From Impatiens glandulifera (taxonomy: Eukaryota; Streptophyta; Magnoliopsida; Ericales; Balsaminaceae), in NCBI RefSeq assembly GCF_907164915.1, contig NC_061863.1, positions 9,115,882-9,179,881 on the forward strand: 64,000 bases of DNA, read 5' to 3'. The notes beneath the pieces were generated by a model that was given only the letters and a program-made list of their open reading frames with translations, was not told the origin of the DNA and ran no database searches. Of the stretch, positions 46,566-58,980 are shown in pieces. The position numbers were made by a program, and so were the translations under genes. Within the stretch, counting starts at the first letter, position 1, and each line of letters begins with the position of its first letter.

Positions 46566-48399
46566 CGGATCTGGGTTTAGAAAAAAAATTATATTATTTT
46601 TATATTTTTTTGGAAAATTAATTTAGATTAAATAATATATTTTAATTATGTGTATAATAACAGATGTAATAATATTTCACGTTTTAATCCACTCAAATTT
46701 GAAGTGCTTACATCTCATTACTATAATTTGCTCTATTTCAAATTCAGTTTCACTCAAATTAAGTGTTTACATCTTATTACTATAACTTGTTATGTTTGAT
46801 ACTCAACTCGATAGTTGAATTTGGATATTAAAATCTTGTTTAGTTTTGATTTAGATAAATTAATGTTAAGTAGTTTTTTTAGTTAGGTATATATTAATAA
46901 ATTTATTAACATTTGTTCGTTAAACTCTAATTTCGTCCTTTCAAATTCAGATTGAGATGTTGATCTAATAAATATAATTATATATTTAAATTATTAGTAA
47001 ATAAACTGAATAATTTAAAACAAATAAAATAAAAGTATAAATTAGAATGATTAAACATATAAAATACAACTTTATCTTTTTAAATAAGATGAATAATATG
47101 GAATAAATAAAATAATAAATCAATAAACTGAATACTATCTAATATTAATGATTAATTATAAAAAATAAATAAATAAATGAATCACATCGTTTAAACCTCC
47201 ACCTTAAATGAAATTATCATGCAAACATCAAACATGAAATGTTCATGAGCAAATATAGAAATTACTTTCTTTTTAAATTATAGACAGAATTAATTAATAT
47301 AGTTATTTTGAGATGTCTTTTCAAATAAAAATACTAGATATGATATATTTTAATTAAAGAAGATGAAAAGAAAGTAATTAAGCAATTAATTTCATAACAA
47401 TTAGATCATTTTAATTGGTTTATTGATTTGATGAGATTTACTTTTTTTTTATATTGGATTTATTTAAAATCTAAATTTATATATTTTCTTTCTCATGATA
47501 TTTTTTTAAGTTATATTGTTTGATGTGAGTTATTTGAGAATTTTTACTCAAAATTCAAATACCATGTTATATTTTTTATTATCAATTTATTTAATTCATC
47601 AACTAATATATATAAAAAAATTAAATATAAAAAGATATTATAATAATATTAAAATATTTTTAAATATAAAAAGATATTTTAACAATATTAAAGTATTTTT
47701 AAATATAGAAATATTGTTATAGTAACTAATGAAGCTCATTTTAATAAATAAAAAATAAGTAACACTAATTAAATTTAGTTACAAGAAAAATGTATTTTTA
47801 ATAGAAAACATAAATTAAAGATTACAAAAGTATGGATATGTAGATATGATTGTGGTGGTTGTGATATTTTATTTTATTTTTATGAATATGAGATGTAAAT
47901 TTGGGTAATTAGCTTTATTTTCAAAGTATTAAAGTAAGTTTGAGATTGAATGTAATTTAAGTAATTGTTTTTATTATTAAAGTAAGATTTAAGTAATTTT
48001 ATAAAATTAAGATAATTATTTTGATTATTTTTGAATAAACAAAATCGAATTAATGAACTCCAAAACCAAAATTTAATTAAACAAATAATTAGAATAATTG
48101 TTGTGATAATTAAATCTTAATTAATTAAGGTAATGGTCAAATCAAATAAATAAAATAATCTGAGATAAATTTTGTATCCATTTTATCTCAAATTAATCAA
48201 AGAGATTAAAATAAATAATTTAGGAGGAATGTTGTATTCATTTTATCCCAAATAAATATTTATTAAACCCAAAAAGCATACAAAAATAAAATAAATTAAC
48301 CAAATAAATGTCATTTTTTTTATTTTAAAGATTTAAAAATAAAGTCGAAAGAGTGAAAGAAAAATCAATTTTAAACAAACTTTTAGAGTTTTAAATAAA
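46566..48399. other. AT-rich intergenic sequence
   Basis: No gene is seen. Confidence 0.6.
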
Positions 48400-49020
48400 A
48401 AATAAAATTTGCAATTGGGTGTAGCCGAAATACAGCAAAATCGTTATAGCCGAAACTGCAACCTTCGGATGGAAGTTGGATTTTCATCAAAACGTCCAGG
48501 AGTCGTTCGCGTCTCCCGTTACAGCGGAACGTGTGTGCATCTACGAAGCAGCGAATCAGTTAACGCCCCGTTAGCTGAAACGCGACGAAACGACCGAAAC
48601 GCAACGGCGTGTTGACACAACGCCAACGGAACGCTCCGCGTTCGTCAAATACACCCGACACGACATCGTTTTTCCCTAGTTTGTCATCTTTCTCGCGATC
48701 GCTGAGCAGATAAGGATGAATCTCATCTTTGATAAATCAAAGATGGAACTTCATCGATAGTCCACCATTTCGGCTTATTCAAAAGCTAAAATGATCACCC
48801 TACCACGATGATCATTTCACCTACGATCATATGTATAATTATAACCTGGTCGGACAAGTTGAACCAAGAACAACCAAAATGTCAGTAATGGCTTTTGATT
48901 AATTCAAGCCCACTTGCTCCCTCAACCGACTTGAAGAGGCTGTATATAGTCTCCCTTGATAATTCTGAAGCCAATGGACAACCTCTCAAGCTTTCAATCC
49001 GAAAAACACAGAAATCTGCC
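48400..49020. repeat. GC-richer repeat-like region
   Basis: An abrupt rise in GC at 48410-48670, then moderately GC-rich sequence into the tandem unit at 49021. Only short frames exist (68 codons at 48409, not recognised). It is probably the start of a longer retroelement-derived segment reaching 50390, but no LTR or protein domain is identified. Confidence 0.4.
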
Positions 49021-49495
49021 ATTAAAGCTCGAGCTTTCAGATTTTTCAAAATTTTTGTATAAGGCCTTAAATCTTGGATTCAGGCATCTAGAAAGCTTCC
49101 TTAAGGTTTAAGGAGTGTTCTCCAATACTTGATAAACTTCTAATCATCCTTTAATTCATACTTACCATTTGAAATTGAAATTTATATATTTAAGTTTTCA
49201 TAAGCTTGTATGTTGTCCGATTTTTGAATTTTTTAATTAGAACCCGATCAAAGGATCATTAAAGCTCGAGCTTTCAGATTTTTCAAAATTTTTGTATAAG
49301 GCCTTAAATCTTGGATTCATGCATCTAGAAAGCTTCCTTAAGGTCTAAGGAGTGTTCTCCAATACTTGATAAACTTCTACTCATCCTTTAATTTATACTT
49401 ACAGTTTGAAATTAAAATTTATATATTTTAGTTTTCATAAGCTTATATGTTGTCTGATTTTTGAATTTCTTAATTAGAAACCGATCAAAGGATCA
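49021..49495. repeat. 237-bp tandem duplication
   Basis: Units start ATTAAAGCTCGAGCTTTCAG at 49021 and 49258. They are identical for long stretches, with scattered substitutions near the ends. Confidence 0.95.
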
Positions 49496-49989
49496 TTTAC
49501 AAGCTTTTTGGGATCGACCAATCGATCTAAAATTAAAAAAAAACCAAATTTAAATTTTGAAAAATTAAAAAACGGGTTTTCTGTTATTGGGTTAATCCTC
49601 AAGAACAGTAGCTTAAAAAACTTTCCAACATATTTTTAATGATGATGGACACCTATTTGGATCATCAAAATCAAAAATTTCAAAATAATTGAAAATTTTC
49701 AATTCTTGAATTGGTCAAAATGAACAAACTAATGTTCATGTTTTGTACCAATCAATCATATGAAATATAAGGAAACTATTGGCAAGCTCCTTACACTTCG
49801 TTACAACATAAAACCAAAAATCCAATTTTTGGCCTTCAAACTATTTTGAACAAAACGAACATCACTCAGATCGATTGATACCTTGAGATGATGTTTTTAA
49901 TGTTCATGGGAGCTTTGTGAAGCTACCCAAGCCTTTGGATTAAAGGATCAATGCCTTAATAAAAATTGCAAAACCTAGAATTTTGATGT

Positions 49990-50390
49990 TCTTGAGGACC
50001 GATCAAGACCAAGAGATCCGACCAAAGATCTCTAGTCAGGACCGAGAGGTTCAACCGAGAAAATTTGACCAGGACCGAGAAGTCTAACTAAGGCTTTTTA
50101 GCCAGGACCGATGACTTTTATATCCTACCGATAAGTCAAACCTAGGACCGAGGAGTCTCGCACCAGACCGAGCACTCCTGAACCCAAGACCGATGATTTC
50201 TACATGGGACCTAGATATCCGACCGAGAATTCTAGCTTTCAATTGAGAATTATAGCCAAGGACCGAGAGGCCTTAGCACCCCGATCGAGGATCCTAAGTT
50301 AGGACTGATGGAGACTCGGCCTAGGACCGAGGGCTTTTTAGCCCGACCGATGAAAACGAACCCAGGACTGAGGACAACGGTCCTAAGGCC
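49990..50390. repeat. Dispersed AGGACCGAG minisatellite
   Basis: The word GGACCGAG or GACCGATG recurs about every 25-35 bases, with variable spacers such as AAGTCTAACTAAGG and CACTCCTGAACCC. No reading frame is kept. Confidence 0.75.
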
Positions 50391-52573
50391 TGTTTGGTTC
50401 TGATTTTAAAATTTTAAATATTTTTATAACTTTGGAACTCCAAATCATTTTCTAAAAGTCCTAAAAAAAATAGAAAATGATTTCAAAATAAATTTGGGAT
50501 ATTTCCACAAAATATATTTTGATAAAGCCTTATTTGGGGATTTATTTTTAAAACATAATGCCTTTCAAATTGATGTTCTTCAAATATTTTCCTCTCTAGT
50601 CAACGTCATCAACAACATGTACCAGCATTTAAATATTGTTGTTACAATTTTTAAATACACAAAACATGTGCATGTTTAGGACCAAAATAATAATTGGTTA
50701 AATAAAATGTTATACAATCGATTTTCAAAAACCAAGATTTATAAAGTAGATACCGTTTTTAAAATGGATACGGAGGATGAAGCGCGAAGAGTCTTTTTTC
50801 GAGTATCACCAAAATTTAAACTAATACGAAACTATGGTGAAAAATACGTTTATACACATACACCTTTTATTGATTTTCAATCAATTGACGACCCTATTTC
50901 AAATAAATAATTTTTTAAATTATTTATTTTAAATTAATTTAAACACTTATTTTCAAAAAACAAATTTTAGTTTGATTTTAACAAATTTAAAGATTATTTA
51001 AACTTGAACCCAAATTTATTATCTTTATAATCAATTTTAAAAGTTGTCAAAATTATTTAAAATAATATTTAATTTAAAAGATTCTGTAACACAAACTAAT
51101 GTTAAAATTCTCGAATTCTAGCTTTTCCGAAAAAAAAAAATTTCGTGATTACAATTATCTATTTAATTTAATGAAAATTTTCAATTCATAAGTCAAATAA
51201 TAAAGTACACCTCCTTTAACTTTTATAACATTTAAATTTTTTATTATTTATACAAATAGCTACAATAACCACTATCTAATTACATAAAAAATCAAATAAC
51301 TCTATAATCATCAAGTAACCCCTTGGAATTTTCAAGCTTCACCTTTTGTTTTTCTTTAATTGATCATGACTTTTATTTTAAATATTAAAAAATTAGCATT
51401 ACCATTTTTTAAAATATAATATATATAACCTCGGCAAAAAAATTAAAAAAAAAAATATTTTTAATAATTTATTAGGATATTAATTTAAATAAAATAGTGT
51501 TCTATAATATATTTTAATTTGGTATATATTAATCAAATTTAATAATATTTATTCGTTTAAATTCAAATTAAATAAATTATATTCAATAAAGAGTTTTATT
51601 TAACAACATAGGGCGCGTGTTTGCAATCGAGGTAGTTGAGAGTGCATGAAGAAGCTAATCGGTGAGCTAGAAATAACTTTAAAACTATTTTTTTTTTTAT
51701 TTTTTTAAAAATAAAATAAAAACTTTAAAACTCGAGACAGTGGAGGTTGGCATTGAATATTGTGTTATTTGCAAAGTTCATGAAAAGAACAGGGGCCTTT
51801 TCATGGGACCCTCAATATTTAGGACTTGTTTGGTTTTATAAATGTTTTGTTTACCTTTAGAAAATTAGCATGATTCAGATTCAGATTCATATCATGTCCC
51901 CACCTAAATTAAGATGTTTTTAATGATTTTGATTACCAAAATGCTAATCAACTTTTACCTTGAGTTATTTCACTTTAGTATCAGATAAGATATTTTTTTT
52001 ATTATTAATTTATTAAAAAACTATTTTTTATGATATCAAAATCTTAAAAGAGAGAATCATATAAGAATTTGTGAGATTGAACAAATCAAATAATAATGAA
52101 ATATCACTATATCACTAGCTAAAAAATAAAATAAAAAGTGAAGAGTGAGAAGAGAGATAATTTTTTTTTAATTTTTCATCTACTTAATTTTCTCTCCTAA
52201 ATTCTTTCTTCAATATTTCTCTATTTATTAGGTTGTTAATATTTTTTATCCACAAAAACTTAAATAGTCTATATTTTTAATCACTTCCTCCAATAATTAT
52301 ATATATATTTTTAATTTTATTTTAATTCTTTTGTTAAATATATTTTTGTTTTTATTTTTATGAATTTAAAAAATTACAATATTTAAGATGTTCTTATGAA
52401 AGTATGAATACAATTCGTGAAATTTTATCATTTCAATTTATTACATATTTTAAAATAGGAAAGACAATCTTAAAATAGTACAAAGGGTTTGTTGAATCTC
52501 AATGTTTTTTATATGCCATTGTTGTGTTTGTACAGCTGGTAAAACTTTATAAGAATGTACAATTTATATCCTC
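50391..52573. other. AT-rich intergenic sequence
   Basis: Two short frames (50494-50679 and 50707-50910) are not recognised; they may be retroelement relics following the minisatellite. The rest shows nothing definable. Confidence 0.45.
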
Positions 52574-52576
52574 TTA

Positions 52577-53121
52577 GACCAGCCGCAGCAGGGGATTAAT
52601 TAAGGTGTTATTTGGGTGTCAAAAGAGGAGGGTGGGAGGCAGCAGGGGGGCAAAAATGGGGATCAAATTTTGGGTGTCAAAATTTGATACGGGTGTCAAA
52701 TTTTGTTTGGCCAATGAGACGCTGCCATGTGGCAGTTTAATATTTACTTTTGATTTTAATTTTCTTATTTTAAAAATACATTTTAATAATAATTGATCAA
52801 TAAAAAAAAAAAAAAAATTATATCAATATTTTTTATTTTTCACGATCTATAAATAGAGACGTGGTTTGTGTCATTTGGACACCAAAAAAAATATTGTTTG
52901 TGGTGAATGAAGTGATGAATAATATTGTTTGTGGTTAAAAAAAAAATGAAATTATGTATATGTTTAAATGATGTGGAAGTGAGAGAAAGTGAAAAAGTAA
53001 TTTTGATACCTTGAATAACACGCTGCTGTATGACATGTTAAAAAGTGGGTGTTAAAAGAGGTGTTAAGCTGACGTGGCAGGGTGTTAAATGAAAAAATTT
53101 GACACCCTGCTGTGGGTAGTC
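52577..53121. mobile_element. PIF/Harbinger-type MITE, 545 bp
   Basis: Flanked by TTA (52574-52576 and 53122-53124). Ends GACCAGCCGCAGCAGGG and (reversed) GACTACCCACAGCAGGG. Subterminal GTGTTA and GACACCC words recur on both sides. A TATAAATAGAGACG sequence sits near 52847, promoter-like but with no gene behind it. Confidence 0.85.
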
Positions 53122-53189
53122 TTATTATAAAATTGTAACTAGCACATTTCCACAACTTTTTTTTAATGCTTAACATTTTAGTTTCTGAT

Positions 53190-53860
53190 TATACCATTTA
53201 TTATTATTATTATTATTATTATATAATATATTAAACATATACAAGTTGGTATACTCGCATATTTTAGAGTAAAATTGATTCATTTTGCATCACTTCAATT
53301 TTTTAGGATGTATTTAATCTTGATTTCGTTTTGGTAAAGTTGATGACAATATCAACAAATTAAAGGAGTTATTGAAGAATGAGAAAATGAGTTATATTTG
53401 AAAAGAAATGGTCCCCTCGAATTAATTGATATTTGGTGGAACATGAATAAAATTAGAGATATTGTTGAATTTTCGAGAACATGTCTAGACTATTAAAATT
53501 CCTAAAGAGATTGGTGGTGACGATAGTTGGGGATAATTGTAGACTTTGTAGTTGAGATGGTCCTTATGTAATTATTTGAACAATTTTTTGAATTATTATT
53601 ATTATATAATATTATTAAACATGTACAAATTGATATACACATCTTTTAGAGCAAAATTGATTCATTTTGCATCACCTCATTTTTTAGAATGTATATAATC
53701 TTGATTTCGTTTTGGTAACCGTAATGACCATATCAATGGAGTTATTGATGAATGAGGAAAATGAGTTATATTTGAAAAGAAATGGTCCCCTCGAATTAAA
53801 TAATATTTGTTGGACCATTAATAAAACTAGAGATAGTGTTGAATTTTAAAAAACATGTGT
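53190..53860. repeat. Tandem duplication of about 390 bp
   Basis: Two adjacent copies start at ATT microsatellites (about 53196 and 53595). Shared words: AAAATTGATTCATTTTGCAT, ATCTTGATTTCGTTTTGGTA and GAAAAGAAATGGTCCCCTCG. They differ by small indels. Confidence 0.88.
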
Positions 53861-53992
53861 AAAGAGTAACTATAGTTGTAATTGAGAGTTTTTTCTTCAC
53901 TAAGCCAACAAGATTATTTGAAAAATATATATTATTAGATAAACTTATATTATCAAGATTAATTAGCATAATTTTAATAATAATAGATATAA

Positions 53993-53997
<5 letters not shown>

Positions 53998-54045
<48 letters not shown>
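53998..54045. repeat. TA microsatellite
   Basis: An uninterrupted TA run of about 48 bases; the short minus-strand frame crossing it is not a gene. Confidence 0.95.
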
Positions 54046-54046
<1 letters not shown>

Positions 54047-56148
54047 TCTGATGGGGACTAGGTCCTTAGGTCCAAGTTTTGGTGGTTTTATAAGGACAAA
54101 TCCAATTTGAAGCAAAATTGAGTTTGAATGCAAAATAAACTTCAAACAGATTTATTATATATAATTAAATTATATCTAGACAAAAAAAGTGTTTGAATCA
54201 AATTTATGACATTTTCTTGTTCAATCTAAGCTACAAATATTTGTTTCTTTCTTGTTATTTTGTATTATTCCTTTATGCTATTTTATTTATTTTGTGATAT
54301 TCACTTATCTTATAAATAACCTTTTATTAAAATAAATTACTTTGATAAGTTACCAAAAAGAAGGTGTGTTTGAGACCAAACATAATAATATAATTTATTT
54401 TTATTTTTATTTTAAAAACTAATATGATACTCAAAATCATGACTCAATTCAACTTAAAATATTTTTAGGAAAATTGTAACCAAAACATCTTATAAGAATA
54501 TACTTGAAACTAAGCTTTTATAAATGATCAAGTGAAGCCTCTTCTATATAACATTGTTTATTACAATTTTGATATAATTTTTTATTGTTAACTTATTATA
54601 AATTATATAGAAAATAATGTTATAATATAAAAATAATATATATATATATATAAAATATTATGATAAAACAAAAAATTGTGATATTATCAATATAATATTA
54701 TATTAGTTTTTTTATAAGTCTAATCTAATTTCTATATATTAGACTCTAAATATAACATTTAATATAATTTTTCTCTTTACTCATGGTATAAGAATCAAAG
54801 TTTTATTTTCGGGTTATAAATTTTAGTTTTCCGCTATCTTCATTAATGGTTATCTTAGTCATTAATGGAAGACTCTAATTATTATTATTATTATTATTAT
54901 TATATTTTTTTACAATATTTTTTCTTTCAAATAATTTCTTTAATGTTCTTATTTTTTCTTCGACAATCATATTCTCTAAGTTTTGTTTTAGTTGTTGATT
55001 TATCCTGGTAGTCAATGCTCATATTTTATTGGTCTTAATATAATTATATGTGTTTCTTTATTGATTATTTAGTCAAACACACTGTCATCATTTCGTTATG
55101 ATGAGTTTTTTCAGGTGTTGTTTCACCCCAACATTTTATGCCCATTAGATTCTACCTTATTCATTGATTTTTTTTTATGCAACACACTTCCATTTTGTCG
55201 TTGTATGGATCTCGAGACTCACAAGTAACTTCAGAGTTTATTCGGTTGTTGTTTCACCTCAGCATTCAATGTCCATGTGATTTTACCTCTTCTTTGGTTT
55301 ATCAATCAACATGTTGTCACTTATAACTGGATTGAGCTCAGGAGTTTCTGAAGTTTGAAGAATACATCATCAACATTTTAACATCTCATCTTCAACCTCA
55401 TGTTGTTCAAGTCATTTTTATCTTGAGTTTGAGAAGAAATGTTATAATATAAAGATAATATATCTGTAAGATATTATCACAATATATATCTTACAAATAT
55501 ATTATCTTTATATTATAACAAAAAAACTATTAAAATTGATAGAAACTAAGTACATCCTAGATATTATCACAATGCCCATGTGATTCTACATCTTCGTTGG
55601 TTTATAAGTCAACATGCTGCCATCATGTAACTGAATTGAGCTTACGAGTTTCTGAAGCTTAAAGAATTTATCATCACTATTTCAACATCTCATTTTCAAT
55701 CTAATGTTGTTCAAATTATTTCCATCTTGAATTTGAGTAGGATGTTATAATATAAAGATAATATATCATTATCACAATATATATATCTTACAAATATATT
55801 GTCTTTATATTATAAAGAATATGTATTTAAAAGAATGACTATTGAAAGATAATGAACTTCTCTATTCTTCCTTTTATATGTGTTTTTTAAGGTCCAATGT
55901 TAATTGAACAATTTTAATTCAAACTTTGATCATTTTTGTCAAATAGAACTCAAACTTTGAATTGTGCTCTATAGAGTATCACAATTTTAAATATTTAAAA
56001 TTTGTTCACACAAGAATAAGTATGTCTTTTTACTCTAACATAGTATTTTTTTCTAAATTAATTTATCACATTTGTAAAATAAAATAACAATAAGTTCGAG
56101 TCTTAAATAACAATTGAGTTGAGTTGTTTTTTTAATTGAATGAAGTCT

Positions 56149-56149
<1 letters not shown>
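54046..56149. other. AT-rich intergenic with a duplicated block and hairpin
   Basis: A block at about 55260-55520 is repeated at 55565-55820. Shared words include TTGGTTTATMARTCAACATG, AGGAGTTTCTGAAG-like, ACATCTCAT and GTTATAATATAAAGATAATA. Each copy ends in a near-palindromic hairpin (first one 55440-55520). No gene is seen. Confidence 0.65.

Positions 56150-56236
<87 letters not shown>
56150..56236. repeat. Long TA microsatellite
   Basis: About 43 uninterrupted TA units. Confidence 0.97.
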
Positions 56237-56239
<3 letters not shown>

Positions 56240-57159
56240 GAATTGTCAAATTAAGGCTTCTTATTTTGAAATTTCGGACTTCTTATTTTAAATCTTATAA
56301 TTTAGAGTTATTTATTGTTATAGTTAAACAAAATAAGAGTTTATATTAACGGTTTTAAACACCGTTAATTTATTATCTACATAATATTTATATATTAATA
56401 AATAAAATATCAATATCACTGTTAATTAACTGTCAAATTTTAGCAAATTTAGAACTTTGAATATTAATTTTTTAAAATTTGGTAGTTAAATTAGTGATGA
56501 AACTCTTATTTATTTATTTATAAATGAGATTTAGATAATAAGTTAACGACGTTTGAAATCGTTAAAAAAGCAGAAGAAAAAACTCATTTTGAATAACTAT
56601 ATAACTATAAATAACTCCAAATTTTAAGGTTTAAGAGAGGTGGTTTGAATTCTCAATTCATCTCTAATAAGAAATTTCAATTTCACAATTTGACCAATAG
56701 TTTAATGTATAGGAATCTCAAATCTATTTTTTTTGTGTTTAAATAAATTTTATTTTATAATATTATTTTGAAAAAATAAAATTAAAATAATGGATAAAAA
56801 CATTAAAAAAAATTAAAATTAAAAAAATAGAATTTGATTAACCTCAATTAGTCTAAGATTTTAGATGAATGACATAACCAGAATTAAGCTTTTTGGTCAT
56901 AAACTTGCATTCATTCTAAATTTCTAATACTGGTCTGGAGTTTGAATTTGAATAGTTTTTGTTATATATTTTTGAATTTTGAATATCGTTATTTAATGCT
57001 TGATTATATAAATTTTAAATCTTTTCCCAAAATTGACCAGATCTCCTAAATGAGGATTTTTTTTATAATTAATCAAATATTTTATATTAAATAATTTTGT
57101 GACAAAAGAAAGTTGTATATTAAAGTCAATAAACAAAGCGTCCTTTAATAAAAACTTGA
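56237..57159. other. AT-rich intergenic sequence
   Basis: No gene is seen. Confidence 0.6.
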
Positions 57160-58000
57160 TAGGATCGGTAATCAGTAGAAACGAGAGTCTGACTATTGAT
57201 AACAATTTCGGATAAACGGATTGATAGAAATCTTGTTAGGGATTAATATCACTTTATATTCTTCGCAAACCTTCACAAACCTTTGAAAACGATTCAAGTG
57301 CAGAACTGTTTGTTTGAGTTTGAAGTTTTAAACCAATGAATGATGAAAGATAGAAGGTAAAGAACACAACAAGTTGTTTATGAATGTTTTGAGCTAACTC
57401 TACTACGTCACCCCTTCTTTCAACAACCAGAAGGATTTCACTAAACTTATTTGAATCAAATACAGCTTACTGAATAACTAACACTCTGCTGAACAGAACA
57501 CACTCTGTTCAATTTACAATATGATCAATAACATCTCTCAGGTAGACAGTGTTTTTGATTCTCTCTCTTGAACTTAGAAAATGATGTACAATTAGTAAGT
57601 ACAAGAGCAAATGAGTAAGAAGAATTCAATTCAATAACTGGTAGACCGAGAGATTCGTCCGTTGTCCTTGAGCATCTATTTGTAGTAGAAGGACACCAAC
57701 GGTCGAATTTTCTTCATGGACATGTGGCACGCGCCCATAGGATGACCGCCTAAAGGACATAATACATCAGACTCTGTGCTCCTGGAATGTGGCAGTACTA
57801 AATGGTAGTGCGCCGGATATTCTTCTGCAACTGTCCTGTAGTGAACAAGTAGTGGGAGGAATCTTCGCGTACGTGGCGTTCATTCATTGAATACAAATAG
57901 CTGGCGTACTAGTCCACAAGAGAAAGTGGAGCAGGAGTAACGTACAACTAGTTGATCGTGGGTAGACGAATGCTAATTTTAAACAGCTGCTGAAGCGAGA
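57160..58000. repeat. GC-richer dispersed repeat (relative of 37310-37780)
   Basis: It contains ATAGGATCGGTAATC near its start and CCAACGGTCGAAT, GTAGTGCGCC and GCGTACGTGGCG further in, echoing 37310-37780. It likewise leads into a minisatellite. No protein domain is seen. Confidence 0.45.
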
Positions 58001-58445
58001 CAATAGACGTGCTCCATTAGACTATCAAGTCTAAGGGAGTTAGACGCCAACGTCTAACAGCGAGTTCCATTAGACTACCACGTATAATGGGGTTAGACTG
58101 CAACGTCTAACCATATATCACTTTAGACTAATCTGAAAGAGTTAGACGTCAATGTCTAACTACGTATCTGTTAGACTGGCACGTCTAACTACGTATCTGT
58201 TAGACTTGCACGTCTAACTACGTATCAGTTAGACTGACACGTTTAACTACGTATCTTTTAGACTGACACGTCTAACTACGTAGTTGTTAAACTGACACGT
58301 CTAACTACATATCAGTTAGACTGATACGTCTAACTACGTATCTGTTAGACTTGCACGTCTAACTACGTATCTATTAGACTAACATGTCTAACTACGTATT
58401 TGTTAGACTGACACGTCTAACTACGTATCACGTCTAATTAGCATG
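58001..58445. repeat. Hairpin minisatellite, 28-29-bp unit
   Basis: About ten regular units of GTTAGACTGACACGTCTAAC plus TACGTATCT from 58150, with looser units before. Each unit is an inverted repeat (GTTAGAC/GTCTAAC) followed by the palindrome TACGTA. Confidence 0.93.
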
Positions 58446-58789
58446 CTTAGACCACGTCTAAGTTAGCCAAATCTGATGCATCTTCATAGAAACATCTAGA
58501 CGACTTAGCTTCGTTCATATCTAAACATCATCAAAACTCAATTAATTAATATTTAGTATTTTTCTGTTAATTAACTCTTACATAGTTTCTAAACAATTTT
58601 TTCTAAATTAATTAACTCTTAATTTTTTCCAGCATAATAAATTATTTTATTTGTATAAAATCATAAAAAAAAAATTGAAATTATAATTTCGACCTAAAAA
58701 GAATGGAATACATTATATTGGAATTCTAATTTCAATTTTTAATATTAAAAGTTCTATCAAACTTAAGAATTAAAATTGAACTCTAATTC

Positions 58790-58980
58790 TAATTCTAATT
58801 CTAATTTCAATTTCAATTTCAATTTCAATTTCAATTTCAATTTCAATTTCAATTTCAATTTCAATTTCAATTTCAATTTCAATTTCAATTTCAATTTCAA
58901 TTTCAATTTCAATTTCAATTTCAATTTCAATTTCAATTCCAATTCCAATTCCAATTCCAATTCTAATTCCAATTCCAATT
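58790..58980. repeat. Hexamer microsatellite (TTTCAA)n
   Basis: About 22 units of TTTCAA, bordered by TTCTAA and TTCCAA variants on the two sides. It leaves long low-complexity frames on both strands, which are not genes. Confidence 0.97.

Noticed and set aside
50494..50910. Two short frames considered as a retroelement gene
   Set aside because: They are short, separate and show no identifiable gag, protease or polymerase motif.
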